Positions 59,668 to 64,000 of a DNA stretch of 64,000 nt are shown one piece after another. The DNA comes from Histomonas meleagridis. Lineage: Eukaryota > Parabasalia > Tritrichomonadida > Dientamoebidae. The notes beneath the pieces were generated by a model. That model did not search any database, was not told where the DNA came from, and saw only the letters and a program-made list of their open reading frames with translations. Both the position numbers and the translations under genes were made by a program. Where the stretch lies: positions 744,001 through 808,000 of the forward strand of contig WSYJ01000186.1 in assembly GCA_020186115.1 (NCBI GenBank). Direction: 5' to 3'. The stretch's first letter is position 1; every line of letters begins with the position of its first letter.

Positions 59668-60178
59668 ATGCCGATAAAAATACTTTCATCAGGAACTGTC
59701 CTTTGGTAAAGTAGCATAAAAACAATTATTGATGGAACGTTTTATGATGTGTCTGAGTATCATTTTGTTGATACTTATTCTTTAAAAGTTAAAATCAATA
59801 ATAAAGAAATACCATTCGAAATTTCTGTAATTCCAGGTCAAGATGAATACTCAGCATTAATCCCAGGGCATGCAAAAAAAGCAAATGGATTCATAATATG
59901 TACTCTATAATTGATTATTTATCTTTTCAATTTGTAGAAGACTTTATAATACAATAAAAAGAATAAAAGGAACAACCAATATACCACTTTTAATTTGTGG
60001 CAATAAGCGTGACCTTTCAGATCAAAGACGAGCAAGTAAATCCGAAGGAGAAGAACTTGCAAAAAGACTTGGCGCGGAATTTTTAGAAACATCAGCTAAA
60101 GATAACATAAATATTAAAGAAATGTTCGAAACAATTGTTAATCTTGTACTTCAAAATCCAGAAGCAATTGACAAATAA
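59668..60178 (+). pseudogene. Ras/Rheb-like small GTPase pseudogene
   Basis: ATG 59668 starts MPIKILSSGTVLW*SSIKTIIDGTFYDVSEYHFVDTYSLKVKINNKEIPFEISVIPGQDEYSALIPGHAKKANGFII, then the frame changes to YSIIDYLSFQFVEDF and again to NTIKRIKGTTNIPLLICGNKRDLSDQRRASKSEGEELAKRLGAEFLETSAKDN. G3 (PGQDEYS), G4 (NKRD) and G5 (ETSAK) survive. The P-loop is broken by a one-base loss at TTTGGTAAAGTAGC. It ends at a normal TAA. Two more frame changes lie near 59905 and 59942. It shares sequence with the relic at 20.8 kb. Confidence 0.78.
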
Positions 60179-60647
60179 GAGGATTCAAATACTCAAAGAA
60201 AACACAAGAATAAAGAAGTGTGTTTTATTAGTTAATATCGTACAAAAAATAAATTCTCTAAATTTTATCTTTTAAACAATAAACTTTGTAAACATCAAAA
60301 TATATAATTTTAAGATATGAATGTATATATATAGATATATATATCTATTTGAAAATAAGTTATTTTATGTTTATAAAATTATGCAGTGAAAAACTGAAAT
60401 CTTCTGCCTACATTCAAGATGATATGAGGTATAGAAATCTTGTTAATGCTTTTATTAGCTAGGTCAAAAGAAACCAAGTTCTATTTTAGACTTATGATAA
60501 TTTAAAAAAAGATTATTAACAAGATTATAATTATCCAAAAGAAAAATCTTAGGTGATAGAGCTACATGAAATAATGAAAAATTGTAGGTCTTACATTGTT
60601 GGATTTATAAATTTATTTAATACTTTTTCAAAAAATAACTCAAAAAA

Positions 60648-60720
60648 GCCACCGGCGGGACTCGAACCCGCAACCCCAAGATTAAGAGTCTTATGCTCTA
60701 GCCGATTGAGCTACGATGGC
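60648..60720 (-). tRNA. trnK-CUU: tRNA-Lys (CUU)
   Basis: 73-nt cloverleaf on the minus strand. The acceptor stem GCCATCG/CGGTGGC has one U-G pair. The D arm carries the A-box-like TAGCTCAATCGGCTAGAGCA, the anticodon arm is TAAGA-CTCTTAA-TCTTG with anticodon CTT, and the T arm has GGTTCGAGTCC (B box). A run of six T directly follows the 3' end, as expected for RNA polymerase III. No intron and no encoded CCA. Confidence 0.97.
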
Positions 60721-60806
60721 ACACATTTTCATAAAAATATCAAGTTTTTTTTCCTAATATGAATTAATACTTTTTTATTCATTCAATTGAATAAAACTTT
60801 CGAAAG

Positions 60807-62459
60807 TTATATCCATTGATCATATTCATTTTTTTCATAATTTTTAAGTTCTTTACCAAAAACTTCGATATGTCCTGAGTTTGATTCACCTACCGAAGAA
60901 TTTTGAGATGATTCTGATAATTTCATATTAATTCTTTTCATTAAAAAAATTATGGTTCCTATTACTACAAGAACAATTGCAATTGAACAACATATAATAC
61001 TGACAATAACTTTTCTTGAAATTTTATTTGGGTTGTTATTTATGTTAATATTTAATAATGTAAAGAAATTACTATAAATTTGAAAATATGTTGAATAAAT
61101 AATATTTGTGTATTCATAATGAACAAATATAGTAATAGAATAAGTATATGATGAACTGATATTCGAAATAATAAATAAATTTGATGTAAATGAGTTATAT
61201 ATTGAAAGGGAATTTGTGAAAGTCAAAATATTTGTTAAAGTAAAAGTAATAGTTAAAAGTGGATTATATGAAATCGTATTTGATTTTAATAAAGTAAATG
61301 TATTTGATTTTGTAAACTTGTTTGATTGTTCAAATGTTTGGGTTGAAATTGGTTCACATGCAGCAATGGTCCCTTTAGTTACATTTAATTCTCCGAATTT
61401 TTCATCTTTATATGATTGATTTACCATAACACATGTTATAAAAGTAGCAAAAAAACAATTGTCACCTATCACTGGAGAAGTATCACCATAAAAATATACA
61501 CATTTTAATGAAGCACAAAACCAAAATGTGTTATCTCCAATATATTTCACGTTTTTTCCTATGACAATTGTATCTAATTGTCTACATATGTAAAAAACTG
61601 CAGATTGAATAACAGTAACAGATTCTGGAATTATTATATTTGTAAATGCACATCTGTAGAATGCAAAATATTTAATAATATTTAATTTCGAACCAAATAA
61701 AATTGATGCTAAATTGGCGCATGAATTAAATGCATTATTCTCAATTGAAGTTATTGTGTCTGGAATTTTAAATGTTTCAGTTTTATTTCCTGGTGGATAA
61801 CATAGTAGTATTGTAATTTCTTTATCATATAGAACTCCATCGTTTTCATTATTAGAATAATTAGTGTTTTTGTTTGATATTTTTATGAATGGAAGACTGA
61901 AACATTGAAGAAATGGGTTGCCTATCGATATTGATGAAATTGAACTCGGAATTGTTACATTTTTAAGATTATAGCATTTTCGAAACATAAGACACCCAAT
62001 TGAGCAAACACCCTCATAGAAAAATACAGTTTCAAGATTAGTACATACACAGAATACATTTTGTCCGACTGTTGTAAGAGGACATTTAAATGTTAAATTT
62101 TTTAATGCTGTGCAATATCCAAATGCATAATCTCCAATAGTTAATATGCCTTCTCCGAATGAAATATTTTCTAAACGATAGCAATATTCAAACGCTTTAT
62201 CTCCAATTGAAGTGACAGTTTTATTAATCACAACAGTACTTAATAAAGGCCATTCATAGAATGCTTCTTTGGGAATTTGAGTTATTTCACTTGTAATTAC
62301 AACATGTTTTGTAACATCATGATATTCAAATGAAAATTCTTGTTGATTGTTAATAGTTAGTGTTGATGTTGTATTGTCAAAAGTTTGTATCGAAAGTGAA
62401 AAAAATAATGTAAATATTATTGTATTAATTATAATATTTGTCTTACCTTTTATTTCATA
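60807..62459 (-). CDS. BspA-like leucine-rich surface protein, start uncertain
   Basis: LRR_5/BspA-type repeats are unmistakable (VTSIGDKAFEYCYRLENISF, ILTIGDYAFGYCTALKNLTF, ITSIENNAFNSCANLASILF, VKYIGDNTFWFCASLKCVYF). A Ser/Thr/Asn-rich stalk follows, then a transmembrane helix (VIVSIICCSIAIVLVVIGTIIFLM) and a cytoplasmic tail ending YDQWI. The open frame extends upstream of 62231 to about 62459 and includes a signal-peptide-like NIIINTIIFTLFFSLSIQTFD, but no in-frame ATG exists. The only nearby ATG (ATGAAATAAAAGG) is in another frame. The gene may have lost its start by a one-base indel or may use an upstream exon. BspA-like proteins are large trichomonad surface families implicated in adhesion. 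Confidence 0.75.
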   Translation of the reverse strand, partial: YEIKGKTNIIINTIIFTLFFSLSIQTFDNTTSTLTINNQQEFSFEYHDVTKHVVITSEITQIPKEAFYEWPLLSTVVINKTVTSIGDKAFEYCYRLENISFGEGILTIGDYAFGYCTALKNLTFKCPLTTVGQNVFCVCTNLETVFFYEGVCSIGCLMFRKCYNLKNVTIPSSISSISIGNPFLQCFSLPFIKISNKNTNYSNNENDGVLYDKEITILLCYPPGNKTETFKIPDTITSIENNAFNSCANLASILFGSKLNIIKYFAFYRCAFTNIIIPESVTVIQSAVFYICRQLDTIVIGKNVKYIGDNTFWFCASLKCVYFYGDTSPVIGDNCFFATFITCVMVNQSYKDEKFGELNVTKGTIAACEPISTQTFEQSNKFTKSNTFTLLKSNTISYNPLLTITFTLTNILTFTNSLSIYNSFTSNLFIISNISSSYTYSITIFVHYEYTNIIYSTYFQIYSNFFTLLNININNNPNKISRKVIVSIICCSIAIVLVVIGTIIFLMKRINMKLSESSQNSSVGESNSGHIEVFGKELKNYEKNEYDQWI

Positions 62460-62824
62460 AATAATTTAAGTTATGCTTATAAAAGAATAATTTATTTTCT
62501 TTAGAAATTAACAGTATTAAATGGGATGTCTTCTACATCATGTCTCTAAAAACTATTTTGATGGAATATATTTAAATAAATATTATAGAAAAATAATATT
62601 TTGAAATACCTATAAAGAAAAAACAATTAAAACCAATTTTTTTTTTGATTATCAAATATGAAAAATATTATATTGAAAGATAAGTAATCATTCTCTTATA
62701 TAAATGAATATGAAATTTATTTTTAAATTTTCAAAAAGATTAATAATCATTTCGATAATAAAATGTTAATTCCAATGATATTAAATTTTTTTTTCCAGAT
62801 ATATTTGAATTTATTGACAATATA
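62460..62824. other. AT-rich intergenic DNA
   Basis: Nothing recognised between the BspA-like gene and the 3' end of the kinase. Confidence 0.4.

Positions 62825-64000
<1,176 letters not shown>

Noticed and set aside
60553-60762. 69-codon open frame with PAGLEPATPRLRVLCSSRLSY
   Set aside because: It is the reverse complement of tRNA-Lys, a well-known spurious translation.

Overview
The window is nuclear DNA of a parabasalid flagellate, most likely Tritrichomonas foetus or a close relative. It is AT-rich, its genes are almost all intronless with very short leaders, and several starts are preceded by TCACTT/TCATTT initiator-like sequences. Lineage markers fit: an initiator-binding (IBD/IBP39-type) gene, an R2R3 Myb, BspA-like leucine-rich surface proteins, ankyrin/DUF3447 proteins, an IFT20 homologue, and one spliceosomal intron with GTATGT at its start and CTAAC...CAG at its end.

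Layout. 0.7-13.6 kb is a housekeeping block: CK1 kinase, single cupin, eRF1, a permuted-papain-fold protein, a JJJ1/DNAJC21 chaperone, a probable U3 snoRNA gene in the following gap, exportin-1, and a bacterial-type tandem cupin. 13.9-25 kb is a decay zone: a broken UBR ubiquitin ligase, a Merlin/IS1595-type transposase relic, an ankyrin gene with a premature stop, a dead Ras-like GTPase, a small ORF behind two AACGGTC boxes, and a decayed MULE transposon, followed by AT-rich minisatellite DNA. 26.4-33 kb carries an AKT-like kinase, a multi-EF-hand protein, a coiled-coil protein and a UBX protein. 33.3-37 kb is a second ankyrin gene whose 3' part is an array of 14 ankyrin units with a period of about 170 bp. 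37.4-52.2 kb holds NT-C2, ubiquitin-like, RMC1/Mic1-like, IBD and large membrane proteins and a full-length TOR kinase. 53.3-64 kb holds a dead IBD paralogue, an ankyrin relic, IFT20, a Myb, a small membrane protein, a RING-H2 protein, a NIF3-type domain, another dead GTPase, tRNA-Lys(CUU), a BspA-like protein and the 3' part of an SNF1/BRSK-like kinase containing the intron.

The genes do not form one pathway, but themes recur. There is signalling (CK1, AKT, TOR, BRSK-like), transcription factors (IBD and Myb) next to a shared AACGGT promoter word found upstream of about ten starts, and repeated gene birth and death in the ankyrin, IBD and GTPase families.

The most unusual structure is the ankyrin array. 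Each intact ankyrin coding block is separated from the next by a segment of almost constant length (83 nt, always breaking frame) that lacks the intron signals seen elsewhere in the window. The same period occurs at three loci here.
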